DNA from: an uncultured Rhizobium sp.
GTDB lineage: Bacteria; Pseudomonadota; Alphaproteobacteria; Rhizobiales; Rhizobiaceae
NCBI GenBank assembly: GCA_945952045.1
Contig: CAMFHE010000040.1
Coordinates: 1-45,778, forward strand
Direction: 5' to 3'
DNA: 45,778 nt
Shown piece after piece: positions 16,773 to 25,242 of the stretch. Numbering within the stretch: the stretch's first letter is position 1; each line of letters begins with the position of its first letter. A model generated the notes under the pieces. That model saw only the letters and a program-made list of their open reading frames with translations. It was not told where the DNA came from and did no database searches. The position numbers were made by a program, and so were the translations under genes.

Positions 16773-17576
16773 ATGAGCGGATTGTTTTCCGCCTGGGGCT
16801 CGTTCTGGGCCTGGATTTCCTATGTTTTCGACCCGTTTTGCGGACCTGCCGGGGTTTTCAGCCTGTTCGGCTCCTCGACGGTCGTCGCTTGCGGCGATGC
16901 CGGCTGGGGAGACGAAATCGCCTTCGGCGTCAAGGTGACGATTTCGCTGGCGCTGGCGACGCTGCCGCTGGGTCTGGCCATCGGTTTCTTCGTGGCGCTG
17001 GCGCTGCAGGCGGAGGACAAGGTGCTGCGGCTGGCCGCCGGCATCTACACCACGATCTTCCGTGGCCTGCCGGAACTTCTTACGCTGTTCATCGTCTATT
17101 ATGGCGCGCAAATCCTCATCCAATCGGCGTTCGCCGCCATCGGCTATGACGAGCGCATCGAGATCAATGCCTTTTTCGCCGGCATGGTGGCGCTGTCGGT
17201 GGTGTTTTCGTCCTATTGCTCCGAAGTGCTGCTTTCGGCCTTCAAGGCGATCCCCCACGGACAATACGAGGCCGGCGATGCGCTGGGACTGAGGCGCAGC
17301 CGAACCATGGCGCTGGTCATCGTACCGCAGCTGGTTCGGATCGCCCTGCCCGGTCTCGGCAATCTGTGGATGAACCTGCTCAAGGATACCGCCCTCGTCT
17401 CGGTGATCGGCCTTGCCGATATCCTTCGCCAGACCGGCGTTGCCGCCAAGGTCAGCAAGGAAGCCTTCTTCTTCTATGTCCTCGCCTGCATCCTGTTCCT
17501 GATCCTGGCGATCATCTCCTCCTATGGGCTGCGCCATATCGAAAAATGGGCGCATCGTTCGGAGAAGCGCCGATGA
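16773..17576 (+). CDS. Polar amino-acid ABC transporter permease (HisQ/OccQ type)
   Basis: A 267-residue inner-membrane permease. It has five or so hydrophobic helices and the cytoplasmic EAA loop that docks the ATPase, reading EAGDALGLRRSRTMA before IVPQ. The N-terminal ~45 residues form an extra hydrophobic/aromatic segment with a small Cys-containing loop (VVACGDAGWGDE). It works as a heterodimer with the next gene, whose start overlaps its stop by four bases (ATGA). No ATP-binding subunit is found next to the pair. Confidence 0.9.
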   Translation: MSGLFSAWGSFWAWISYVFDPFCGPAGVFSLFGSSTVVACGDAGWGDEIAFGVKVTISLALATLPLGLAIGFFVALALQAEDKVLRLAAGIYTTIFRGLPELLTLFIVYYGAQILIQSAFAAIGYDERIEINAFFAGMVALSVVFSSYCSEVLLSAFKAIPHGQYEAGDALGLRRSRTMALVIVPQLVRIALPGLGNLWMNLLKDTALVSVIGLADILRQTGVAAKVSKEAFFFYVLACILFLILAIISSYGLRHIEKWAHRSEKRR

Positions 17577-18403
17577 GCTATGTGCAGGAACTGATCCCCG
17601 CACGGCCCGCGCCCGCCAAGGCGGCAAAACCGGTCACCGGCAGCCGCATCGTCGGCGTCGCATTCTTGACGCTCTGGGCGCTGCTGGGCATCGGGCTCAT
17701 CACCATGATCGTCTCCGGCTGGGATGTCGAAAAGTTCACGCGCTACGGGCCGCGCTATCTCTCCGGTCTCTGGGTGACGCTGTCGCTGGTCGGCCTGTCT
17801 CTGGTGCTTGGTGCGCTTCTTTCGCTGCCGATTGCGTTTGCGCGGATGTCGAGCAATCGCTTTCTCAATGCGCTTGCGTATTGCTATGTCTATGTCTTTC
17901 GCGGCACGCCGCTGCTGGCGCAGCTTTACCTGATCTATTACGGCTTCGGCAGCTTCCGTCCGCAGCTGGAAGCGGTCGGCCTGTGGTGGTTCTTCCGCGA
18001 AGCCTGGTATTGCGGCATGCTGTCGATGATGCTGAACACCGCCGCCTACCAGGCGGAAATCCTGCGTGGTGCCATTCTCAGCGTGCCCAAGGGCCAGCAT
18101 GAAGGCGCGCAATCGCTGGGCCTGCCGCCCACGGTCACCTTCCGCAAGATCATCCTGCCGCAAGCGCTGATCGTCGCGCTGCGCCCCTATGGCAACGAGA
18201 TCATCCTGATGATCAAGGGTTCGGCGATCGTCGCGGTCGTCACCGTGCTCGATCTGATGGGGCAGACACGATACGTCTTCTCGCGCACCTTCGATTACCA
18301 GACCTATCTCTGGGCGGCGATCTTCTATCTCTCGATCGTCGAATTGCTGCGCCATGCATGGGCCGCGATCGAGGCGCGGCTGACCCGCCACCTCAAGCGC
18401 TGA
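17573..18403 (+). CDS. Polar amino-acid ABC transporter permease (HisM/OccM type)
   Basis: A 276-residue inner-membrane permease, partner of the preceding one. After a Pro/Ala-rich cytoplasmic N-terminus there is a first helix, then the characteristic YVFRGTPLLAQLYLIYYG block and the EAA loop EGAQSLGLPPTVTF before ILPQA. ATG 17573 overlaps the upstream stop, so translation is coupled. It is the last gene of the three-gene importer operon and is followed by a hairpin at 18409-18440. Confidence 0.91.
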   Translation: MSYVQELIPARPAPAKAAKPVTGSRIVGVAFLTLWALLGIGLITMIVSGWDVEKFTRYGPRYLSGLWVTLSLVGLSLVLGALLSLPIAFARMSSNRFLNALAYCYVYVFRGTPLLAQLYLIYYGFGSFRPQLEAVGLWWFFREAWYCGMLSMMLNTAAYQAEILRGAILSVPKGQHEGAQSLGLPPTVTFRKIILPQALIVALRPYGNEIILMIKGSAIVAVVTVLDLMGQTRYVFSRTFDYQTYLWAAIFYLSIVELLRHAWAAIEARLTRHLKR

Positions 18404-18408
18404 ACCAT

Positions 18409-18440
18409 CTTGGCAGCACTCGAATATGACTGCTGCCAAG
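18409..18440 (+). terminator. Hairpin after the importer operon
   Basis: A perfect 10-bp inverted repeat (CTTGGCAGCA / TGCTGCCAAG) with a 12-base loop, five bases past the permease stop and without a T-run; likely the operon's 3' end. Confidence 0.55.
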
Positions 18441-18442
18441 CA

Positions 18443-18472
18443 TTTGAATTCAAACATTAAATGCGCTATAAT
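18443..18472 (+). promoter_or_regulatory. Candidate usg promoter with overlapping palindrome
   Basis: TTGAAT (18444-18449) and a perfect TATAAT (18467-18472) are separated by 17 bases. A 12-bp perfect palindrome, TTTGAATTCAAA (18443-18454), covers the -35 element and could be an operator. The predicted leader to the usg start is about 85 bases. Confidence 0.55.
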
Positions 18473-18562
18473 GAGCTTTGTGTAAAGGCTCGGTTAACCT
18501 TGCTTGTGTTCTCTTTTGAAGATGCAGCCCACGACTGCGGCAGCTTTGAAAGCGAGGTCGTC

Positions 18563-18829
18563 ATGAGTAAGGACATGGAACTGCAACTGAAGGGCTATGG
18601 CGTCACCACGGCCCATATTCTCTACCGCATGCCGGACCACCCGGCGATCCTCCAGACCTATGTCTGGCAGCATTACGACCTCGCTCCGGACTTTCCGGAG
18701 ATGCGCCATTTCCTGAAGTTCTGGGAAGAAAAGCTGGAAGGCCCGCTGCATTCGGTTCGCTACGTCCACCGCAAACTGATCTCCGCCGGCGAATGGCGGG
18801 CGCTGAAGGGCGAATTCATCCTTCATTGA
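18563..18829 (+). CDS. Usg family protein
   Basis: An 88-residue protein of the Usg family, named for a gene upstream of a tryptophan operon in another alphaproteobacterium. Visible blocks are LQLKGYGVTTAHILYRMPDH, WQHYDLAPDFPEM and LEGPLHSVRYVH. ATG 18563 has GAGG about five bases upstream and gives the normal family length; the frame is open to 18461 but that start would lie inside the promoter. No trp genes are nearby. The biochemical role is unknown. Confidence 0.88.
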   Translation: MSKDMELQLKGYGVTTAHILYRMPDHPAILQTYVWQHYDLAPDFPEMRHFLKFWEEKLEGPLHSVRYVHRKLISAGEWRALKGEFILH

Positions 18830-18911
18830 ATCTTCGCCCGCGCCTTCTTGTCCTTGCCATTCCCGGCCATGCTCTTTAGAGCATCGGAAAAGGTTCAAGG
18901 AGCGCACGGGA

Positions 18912-19727
18912 ATGACGAAGATCGACGAGGAAGCCCTGGCGGAAGCCTATAACCACGCGCTCGAACTCGAAAAGGCCGGCGATATCGATGCCGCCGTCGA
19001 GGCCTATCGCAAGGTGCTGGAAATCGATCCCGAGGATCATGGCGGCGCTGCCGTGCGCATCGCCTCCATGGGACGCGGCGAAACCCCGCCCAAGGCGCCG
19101 GACGCCTATGTCGAAACCCTGTTCGACCAGCATGCCGAAGTGTTCGAGGACATGCTCGTCGAGCAGCTCGGCTATGCCGTGCCGATGATGGTGCGCCAGC
19201 GGCTGCAGGCGCTCTCGCTCGGCCCCTTCCAGCGCCTGCTCGATCTCGGTTGCGGAACCGGCCTGACCGGCGAAGCGCTGCGCGACATGGTCGACGACAT
19301 GACCGGCATCGACATTTCCGAAAACATGGTCGAACTCGCCCATGAAAAGGAGTTGTACGAAACCCTTTATGTCGCCGAGCTTGAGGATTTCCTCGAGGAT
19401 AACGACGACGAGGCCTTCGACCTCGTGACCGCGACGGATGTGCTGCCCTACCTCGGCGCGCTCGAGCCCTTGTTCTTCGGGGCGACCGAAAACATGACGG
19501 CGGGCGGCCTGCTGATCTTCTCGTCCGAAACGCTGCCGGCGGATGTGCTCGGCGAGCGCCCCTATATGGTCGGCCCGCATCAGCGTTTTGCCCATTCCGA
19601 AACCTATGTGCGCCAGCGCCTCGACGCGACGGGCTTCGACGTGGTCGAAGTGACCGACATCAATGTGCGCATGCAGGACGGCAATCCGACGCCGGGCCAT
19701 CTGTTCATCGCCCGCCTGCGCGGCTGA
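18912..19727 (+). CDS. TPR-containing class I SAM-dependent methyltransferase
   Basis: A 271-residue protein. The N-terminal ~50 residues form one or two tetratricopeptide-like helices (ALELEKAGDIDAAVEAYRKVL). A class I methyltransferase domain follows, with motif I LLDLGCGTGLTG near 108-119, acidic residues after TGIDIS that would hold SAM ribose, and FDLVTATDVLPYLG as the motif IV region. The substrate is unknown; it could be a protein or small molecule. It is transcribed with the same orientation as its neighbours, 32 bases ahead of the dehydrogenase gene. Confidence 0.86.
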   Translation: MTKIDEEALAEAYNHALELEKAGDIDAAVEAYRKVLEIDPEDHGGAAVRIASMGRGETPPKAPDAYVETLFDQHAEVFEDMLVEQLGYAVPMMVRQRLQALSLGPFQRLLDLGCGTGLTGEALRDMVDDMTGIDISENMVELAHEKELYETLYVAELEDFLEDNDDEAFDLVTATDVLPYLGALEPLFFGATENMTAGGLLIFSSETLPADVLGERPYMVGPHQRFAHSETYVRQRLDATGFDVVEVTDINVRMQDGNPTPGHLFIARLRG

Positions 19728-19759
19728 ACTTTAATTGAGAAAACAACGGAGCTTGACCA

Positions 19760-20632
19760 ATGGCAAATGTAGCGTTCATCGGCCTCGGCGTGATGGGTTA
19801 TCCGATGGCTGGGCATCTCCAGACCAAGGGCGGTCATTCCGTCCGGGTCTATAACCGCACGGCGGCAAAGGCGCAGAGCTGGGTCGATATCTATGGCGGC
19901 GCTTCCGCACCGACGCCGGCCGAGGCCGCGCGCGATGCCGACTTCGTCTTCACCTGCGTTGGCAACGATGACGATCTGCGTCAGGTCACCACCGGCCCGG
20001 ACGGCGTTCTCTCCGCCATGAAGCCCGGCGCGATCCTGATCGACAACACCACCGCCAGCGCCGAAGTCGCCCGCGAACTCGATGAAGCGGCGCGCGCGCG
20101 CGGCTGCCATTTCATCGACGCACCGGTGTCCGGCGGCCAGTCCGGCGCGGAAAACGGCGTGCTCACCGTCATGTGCGGTGGCGATGCCGGCGTGTTCGAA
20201 AAGGCACGCCCGGTCATCGACTCCTATGCTCGCATGATCGGGCTGATGGGTCCGGCCGGCAGCGGCCAGCTTGCCAAGATGGTCAACCAGATTTGCATCG
20301 CCGGCCTTGTCCAGGGTCTGTCGGAAGGCATCCATTTCGCCAAGCGCGCCGGTCTCGACGTCGAGCGTCTCGTCGAGGTGATTTCCAAGGGGGCGGCCGG
20401 CTCCTGGCAGATGGAAAACCGCCACAAGACGATGAACGAAGGCAAGTTCGACTTCGGTTTCGCCATCGACTGGATGCGCAAGGACCTCGGCATCGTGCTC
20501 TCCGAAGCCCGCCGCAACGGCGCCAAGCTGCCGGTCACCGCGCTGGTCGACCAGTTCTATGGCGACGTTCAGGCCATGGGCGGCAATCGCTGGGATACGT
20601 CGTCGCTGCTGGCGCGTCTGGAAAAGCCGTAA
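19760..20632 (+). CDS. 3-hydroxyisobutyrate-dehydrogenase-family NAD(P)-dependent oxidoreductase
   Basis: A 290-residue beta-hydroxyacid dehydrogenase. The N-terminal Rossmann domain opens FIGLGVMGYPMAGHL with GxGxxG at about 8-13. DAPVSGGQSGAENG (120-133) is the family's substrate-binding block, and the catalytic lysine is Lys173 in GQLAKMVNQ. The C-terminal half is the all-helical domain. Members reduce or oxidise 3-hydroxyisobutyrate, tartronate semialdehyde, glyoxylate or similar acids; the true substrate cannot be set here. It is full length and unremarkable. Confidence 0.9.
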   Translation: MANVAFIGLGVMGYPMAGHLQTKGGHSVRVYNRTAAKAQSWVDIYGGASAPTPAEAARDADFVFTCVGNDDDLRQVTTGPDGVLSAMKPGAILIDNTTASAEVARELDEAARARGCHFIDAPVSGGQSGAENGVLTVMCGGDAGVFEKARPVIDSYARMIGLMGPAGSGQLAKMVNQICIAGLVQGLSEGIHFAKRAGLDVERLVEVISKGAAGSWQMENRHKTMNEGKFDFGFAIDWMRKDLGIVLSEARRNGAKLPVTALVDQFYGDVQAMGGNRWDTSSLLARLEKP

Positions 20633-20748
20633 CGTCACCTGCGACAACGGCAGCCGCTTTTGCAGTTGGCGATTTTCTGTCGCGTCCTTTATAGACGGCA
20701 ACGGCTTTATTCCGTTCCATCAGACAGGACAGACAAGGATATCCACCC

Positions 20749-21765
20749 ATGAGCGTGACCGGCCTTCCCTTCGACGATTTTCGCACGCTGCTGCGGGAGC
20801 TTCCCGGTCCCGACGTCCGGGCGCTCGCAGCGGCGCGCGAGCGCGATGCCCAGCTCACCAAGCCGCCGGGCGCGCTCGGTCGCCTGGAGGAAATTGCGCT
20901 CTGGCTTGCGGCATGGACCGGCCGCGCGCCGGCCGTCACCCGGCCGCTGGTCGCCATCTTCGCCGGCAATCACGGCGTCACCCGGCATGGCATCACGCCC
21001 TTCCCGCCCGAAGTGACCAAGCAGATGGTCGCCAACTTCTCGGCCGGCGGCGCTGCGATCAACCAGATCTGCATCACCCATGATCTCGGCCTGAAGGTCT
21101 TCGATCTGGCGCTCGATTATCCGACCGGCGACATTACCTGCGAGCCGGCGCTCACCGAGCGCGATTGCGCCGCCACCATGGCGTTCGGCATGGAAGCGAT
21201 TGCCGGCGGCACCGATCTGCTCTGCATCGGAGAAATGGGCATCGGCAACACAACCATCGCCGCCGCGATCAACTATGCGCTTTACGGCGGCACGGCGGCC
21301 GAATGGGTCGGCCCCGGCACCGGGTCGCATGGCGAACTGCTGGAAAAGAAGATCCGCGCCGTCGAAACCGCCGTCGCCTTCCACCGGGATCATCTGTCCG
21401 ATCCGCTGGAAGTCCTGCGCCGCCTTGGGGGCCGCGAAATTGCGGCCATGGCCGGCGCCATCCTCGCCGCCCGCATGCAGAAGGTTCCGGTGCTGATCGA
21501 CGGTTATGTCGCGACCGCTGCCGCCTCGATCCTCAAGGCCGCCAATCCCTCGGCGCTCGACCACTGCCTGATCGGCCATGTCTCTGCCGAACCGGGCCAT
21601 CTGCAAGCTGTCGAGAAGCTCGGCAAGACGCCGCTTCTGGCGCTCGGCATGCGGCTTGGCGAAGGCACGGGCGCAGCACTTGCCGCCGGCATCGTCAAGG
21701 CGGCCGCTGCCTGCCATTCCGGCATGGCGACCTTCGAAAGCGCCGGCGTCAGCAACAAGGGCTGA
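20749..21765 (+). CDS. cobT: Nicotinate-nucleotide--dimethylbenzimidazole phosphoribosyltransferase
   Basis: A 338-residue enzyme (CobU in the Pseudomonas denitrificans naming) that makes alpha-ribazole phosphate for the lower ligand of cobalamin. Typical blocks are TKPPGALGRLEE, FAGNHGVTRHGITPFPPEVT, GEMGIGNTT and, near the C-terminus, RLGEGTGAALA, which carries the catalytic glutamate. It starts at ATG 20749 after a 116-base gap. No cobalamin-riboswitch B12 box is visible upstream. cobS, which uses the product, lies 4 kb downstream with five unrelated genes between. Confidence 0.95.
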   Translation: MSVTGLPFDDFRTLLRELPGPDVRALAAARERDAQLTKPPGALGRLEEIALWLAAWTGRAPAVTRPLVAIFAGNHGVTRHGITPFPPEVTKQMVANFSAGGAAINQICITHDLGLKVFDLALDYPTGDITCEPALTERDCAATMAFGMEAIAGGTDLLCIGEMGIGNTTIAAAINYALYGGTAAEWVGPGTGSHGELLEKKIRAVETAVAFHRDHLSDPLEVLRRLGGREIAAMAGAILAARMQKVPVLIDGYVATAAASILKAANPSALDHCLIGHVSAEPGHLQAVEKLGKTPLLALGMRLGEGTGAALAAGIVKAAAACHSGMATFESAGVSNKG

Positions 21766-21942
21766 CCGCTTTACGGTTGTTTACGCGATTCCGGACGTAG
21801 AACCGCTCCGGGGTTTTGCTGGAATTACCATCGCACGGGTCGCCGCCAACGGCTGCCCGTGCTTGCGCCTTTGCCATCGAATCGCTATGCGCATCGTCAA
21901 CCATGCGAATTCGGCCGGGCACACGCCCGTCTGCAGCAGAAA

Positions 21943-22332
21943 GTGAACGACGTGAGCACAGCGCCTTTCGAGAAAAAGACCGGCATCAGCCATTTCTTCG
22001 CCGCCGCCAGCTATTCGCGCGACGGCTTCCTGCGGCTGTTGCAGGAAGCGGCCTTCCGGCAAGAGCTTGGCTTCTTCGTTGCGATTCTCGTTATCTTCCT
22101 GCTGGTCGGCGCCAGTATCGGCGAATTCATGGTGGTGACCATCCTGTTCCTGGCGCTGTTTGCCGTGGAAGCGCTGAACACCGCCATCGAGGAACTCGTG
22201 GACCGCATCTCGCCGGAAATCTCATCCGTCGGCAAGCATGCCAAGGATCTGGGGTCCTTCGCCGTGCTGTGCATCATTCTCGGCACAAGCCTTTATGCGC
22301 TTGTCACCATCGCCTGCCGGCTTCTGGCCTGA
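21943..22332 (+). CDS. dgkA: Diacylglycerol kinase DgkA
   Basis: A small membrane kinase (about 129 residues) that phosphorylates diacylglycerol to recycle it into phospholipid. The amphipathic N-terminal block SYSRDGFLRLLQEAAFRQE, three membrane helices and the signature EALNTAIEELVDRISPE, with KHAKDLGS after it, match the family. The start is uncertain: GTG at 21943 or 21952 both fit the usual size, and neither has a strong Shine-Dalgarno. The longer frame to 21859 has no family similarity. Its stop abuts the stop of the convergent kinase gene. Confidence 0.9.
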   Translation: MNDVSTAPFEKKTGISHFFAAASYSRDGFLRLLQEAAFRQELGFFVAILVIFLLVGASIGEFMVVTILFLALFAVEALNTAIEELVDRISPEISSVGKHAKDLGSFAVLCIILGTSLYALVTIACRLLA

Positions 22333-23901
22333 TCAGGCAAAGCTGCGGCGGCGTCGCTCGACGGCTTGCGTTTCCTCGACGGCGGGCAGCGATTGCAGCA
22401 CGCGCTTTGCGGGCAGGATGGCGATGACCTCGGTGCCCTCGCGCAGCTTCGACTTCAGATGGAACTGGCCGTCATGCTTGGCAAGGATGGCCTGAACGAT
22501 CGGCAGGCCGAGACCGGTGCCCTGTTCGGCGCTCTTGATGGCGATCGAGCCCTGGCCGAAGGCGGAGAGCACGACCGGAATTTCGTTTTCGGGAATGCCG
22601 GGACCATTGTCCTTGATCGAAATGTATTGCCCGCCACCGGCCGTCCAGCCGACCTTGACGGTGACCTCACCGCCCTGTGGCGTGAATTTCACGGCATTCG
22701 ACAGGAGATTGAGGATCACCTGCCGCATTGACTTTTCATCCGCCCAGACGAGCGGCAGGTTCGGCTCGACATTGGACTGGATGGTGATGCTCTTGCCGCG
22801 GGCGCGCAGCTGCACCATGCCGATGCAATCCTCGCAGATCTCCAGAAGCGAGATCGATTCCTCGTTCAGCTCGTAACGCCCGGCCTCGATGCGCGAGAGA
22901 TCGAGGATCTCATTGATCAGGTTCAGCAGGTGCTGGCCCGAGCGATGGATGTCGTTTGTGTATTCCTTGTAGATCGGATTGTTGAGCGGCCCCATCACTT
23001 CGGTCGCCATCACCTCGGAAAAACCGAGGATGGCGTTCAAGGGCGTTCGCAGCTCATGCGACATCGAAGCGAGGAAACGGGACTTCGCCAGGTTCGCCTC
23101 CTCCGCGCGGCGGCGGGCCTCGTCCGACATCGACTTGGCGACTTCAAGCTCGGCGATCAGATCGTCCTTCTCCGACTGGAACGACAGAAGGCTGCGATTG
23201 GTCAGGTACATGCGGTCGCTGACATAGATGAAAAAGGCAAAAGCGATGGCAAACATCGCCAGAAGCCCGATATCCGGGATATCGCGCGTGAGCGCGGCTT
23301 TGGCGGCCAGCGCCACCGCGACCGGCGTAAAGGCGAACATGACCGCACGCCGCAGCATGGTGTTGGCGAGCGAGACCGCCGACAGCGCGACCAGCAGCGC
23401 TGCCCCCTTGAAGAGAACATAGCTGTTGCCGCCGCAGCTGTCGCATTGTTGCAGCGCGAATATCGCCCAGCCGCAACCGTTCAGCACCTGGCCCGCCAGC
23501 AGATAGCGCTGCCATTTGCGCGCGGATTCCGCCGTTATTTCACGCCTGTTGGCGCGCCGGGCGATCAGGATGTTGACGGCATGCAGGCAGAGCGGAACGA
23601 ATGCCCAGACGACCAGATTGAGCCTCTGGTTGAAGTAGGTGCCGATGGCTGTGATCAGCAGCACCAGGATCGGGATGACGGTCGCGCCCTGCAGGATCGT
23701 CGTCAGGTGCATGACCATCATTTCGCGATCGAAATGCTGGATCGTGGCGTTTCCGGTCTGCAGGCGCTCACGCGTGGCTTTGACAGCCTTCGCCACAGCC
23801 TTGTTCTTGTGGCTGCGGGAAAGATCGACGATATTCTTGTCGGTCTGGGAGCTGACGCCTTGACTCATGGTGCTCAGAACGGAATGCGGGACAATTGCCA
23901 T
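22333..23901 (-). CDS. Membrane sensor histidine kinase (PdhS-like)
   Basis: A 522-residue histidine kinase. Residues ~64-90 and the region 97-230 contain about six hydrophobic helices without an obvious periplasmic sensor. A coiled segment (EKDDLIAELEVAKS) leads to the phosphoacceptor helix with His282 in SHELRTPLNAILGF, then the ATPase domain with Asn402 (LLSNAVKF), the G1 box DNGPGIP (431-437) and the G2 box GTGLGLP (461-467). The H-box and catalytic domain resemble the PleC/DivJ/PdhS cell-cycle kinases of alphaproteobacteria, but the assignment is by resemblance only. There is no receiver domain and no regulator gene nearby, as expected for that group. A second start at 23868 is possible. 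Confidence 0.88.
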   Translation of the reverse strand: MAIVPHSVLSTMSQGVSSQTDKNIVDLSRSHKNKAVAKAVKATRERLQTGNATIQHFDREMMVMHLTTILQGATVIPILVLLITAIGTYFNQRLNLVVWAFVPLCLHAVNILIARRANRREITAESARKWQRYLLAGQVLNGCGWAIFALQQCDSCGGNSYVLFKGAALLVALSAVSLANTMLRRAVMFAFTPVAVALAAKAALTRDIPDIGLLAMFAIAFAFFIYVSDRMYLTNRSLLSFQSEKDDLIAELEVAKSMSDEARRRAEEANLAKSRFLASMSHELRTPLNAILGFSEVMATEVMGPLNNPIYKEYTNDIHRSGQHLLNLINEILDLSRIEAGRYELNEESISLLEICEDCIGMVQLRARGKSITIQSNVEPNLPLVWADEKSMRQVILNLLSNAVKFTPQGGEVTVKVGWTAGGGQYISIKDNGPGIPENEIPVVLSAFGQGSIAIKSAEQGTGLGLPIVQAILAKHDGQFHLKSKLREGTEVIAILPAKRVLQSLPAVEETQAVERRRRSFA

Positions 23902-23983
23902 GAGCCTAAAGACAATTCCTTAAGAAGATGCTGCCGCGAAATGATTTGTTTGCCATCTTGGGTGACGATTCGTTTGGTATTGG

Positions 23984-24553
23984 ATGGCGATCTTGAGAAG
24001 ACGACCGCGCCTCTGGCGCGATGCGGTCACCGCTTTTGCGTTGATCTTTTTCCTGTGGCTGATCGCGATGAAGCTTCAGCAGCGCAACGAGGAGGTTCTG
24101 ACCGGCGCCTTCTCCGTCGTCGATGGCGACACGCTGGCGCTTTCCGGCGAGCGGCTGCGACTGCGCGGCCTCGATGCGCCGGAAATGAAACAAAGCTGCG
24201 GCAGCGGCGATGCGACATGGCCTTGCGGCCAGATCGCAAGCGCGCGGCTTGGGCAACTTATCGAATCCGGCACCATCTGCAGGGGCGGCGAGCGAGACAG
24301 GTATCGACGCCTGCTCGTCACGTGCCGCGTGGGCGCACTGGACCCGGCAGCGGAAATGGTTCGCGAAGGGATGGCCGTTTCCTATGGCGCTTATGCTTCG
24401 GAAGAGGCGAAGGCGCGACTTGCCGGGCGTGGCATCTGGGGCGGCGATTTCATTCGCCCCGCCGACTGGCGGCGCGTTCATGCCGCGATGGATGGAGACA
24501 GCGATATGTTCGGCTGGCTTCGCCGCCTGTTCGGCCACGAGGATCAGCCATGA
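23984..24553 (+). CDS. Membrane-anchored thermonuclease (SNase) family protein
   Basis: A 189-residue protein with an N-terminal membrane anchor (residues ~15-30) and a staphylococcal-nuclease OB-fold. Catalytic-site candidates are Asp47/Asp49 in VVDGDT, Arg61, Asp64 and Glu67 in RLRGLDAPE, and Arg109 in RDRYRRLL, so the usual Arg-Glu-Arg set appears intact. The two cysteines near 72 and 81 may form a disulfide in the periplasm. It probably degrades nucleic acid outside the cytoplasm. Its stop overlaps the start of the glycosylase gene by four bases. Confidence 0.87.
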   Translation: MAILRRRPRLWRDAVTAFALIFFLWLIAMKLQQRNEEVLTGAFSVVDGDTLALSGERLRLRGLDAPEMKQSCGSGDATWPCGQIASARLGQLIESGTICRGGERDRYRRLLVTCRVGALDPAAEMVREGMAVSYGAYASEEAKARLAGRGIWGGDFIRPADWRRVHAAMDGDSDMFGWLRRLFGHEDQP

Positions 24554-25176
24554 TTGACGACATCGCCTCCCTGAGCGCCGAGATCGCCGCTTGCCGTCTC
24601 TGTCGCGATGCCCCGGTGCGCGGGGCCGAAGATCGGCTGCCGCACGAACCGCGCCCGGTCGCCGTGCTATCCGCGACCGCGCGTATCCTTATTGCCGGGC
24701 AGGCCCCCGGCCTGCGCGTACACGAGACCGGCCTACCGTTCAACGACGCGTCCGGCGACCGGCTGCGCGCCTGGCTCGGCGTCGACCGCGAGACGTTTTA
24801 CGATGCAAGCCGCTTCGCTATCGTGCCGATGGGCTTTTGTTTTCCCGGTTACGACGCGCGCGGCAGCGACCTGCCGCCGCGTCGGGAATGCGCCCCTGCC
24901 TGGCGTCAGCAGGCGATCGACGCCATGCCACAGGTGGAACTCGTGCTGGCAATCGGTCAATATGCGCAAAACTGGCATCTTGGCCGCCTGCGCGGTCCAT
25001 CGATGACGCAAACGGTGGAAAACTGGCGCGGAATTCTCTCCGCGACGCAAACGCCCGCTGTTTTGCCGCTGCCGCATCCCAGTTGGCGCAACACCGGCTG
25101 GCTGAAACGACATGCTTGGTTCGAGCAGGAGTTGCTGCCTTTCTTGAGAGAACAGGTGGAAAGCCTGATCGATTGA
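24550..25176 (+). CDS. Uracil-DNA-glycosylase superfamily protein, probable Fe-S type
   Basis: A 208-residue protein of the UDG superfamily. Motif A is GQAPGLRVHETGLPF, the region near PSWRNTG (PHPS) corresponds to the DNA-intercalating motif, and four cysteines are placed as in [4Fe-4S] glycosylases: Cys-x2-Cys in AACRLC near the N-terminus, then one in MGFCFPG and one in RRECAP. It would excise uracil or a related damaged base. ATG 24550 overlaps the upstream nuclease stop (ATGA), so the two are coupled even though one appears exported and the other cytoplasmic. Confidence 0.85.
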   Translation: MIDDIASLSAEIAACRLCRDAPVRGAEDRLPHEPRPVAVLSATARILIAGQAPGLRVHETGLPFNDASGDRLRAWLGVDRETFYDASRFAIVPMGFCFPGYDARGSDLPPRRECAPAWRQQAIDAMPQVELVLAIGQYAQNWHLGRLRGPSMTQTVENWRGILSATQTPAVLPLPHPSWRNTGWLKRHAWFEQELLPFLREQVESLID

Positions 25177-25188
25177 AACAATTTTCTT

Positions 25189-25206
25189 CCAATTGCCTGA
25201 AATTGG
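25189..25206 (+). promoter_or_regulatory. Inverted repeat upstream of the Lrp-family gene
   Basis: CCAATT and AATTGG flank a 6-base centre in an AT-rich stretch 37 bases before the regulator's start, followed by TATATG as a possible -10. The position suits an autoregulatory Lrp/AsnC site. Confidence 0.4.
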
Positions 25207-25242
25207 GATATATGAGAAAAATTAATTCGAGGGATTGTCGAT

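Noticed and set aside
18461..18562. N-terminal extension of the Usg gene
   Set aside because: The start would lie between the -35 and -10 elements of the predicted promoter, and family similarity begins at 18563.
18869..18884. ATGCTC-TTTA-GAGCAT hairpin before the methyltransferase gene
   Set aside because: It is a six-base stem without a second copy noticed in the window; too small to call a repeat family or terminator.
20633..20748. Possible cobalamin riboswitch upstream of cobT
   Set aside because: No B12 box is visible and the gap is too short for a full riboswitch.
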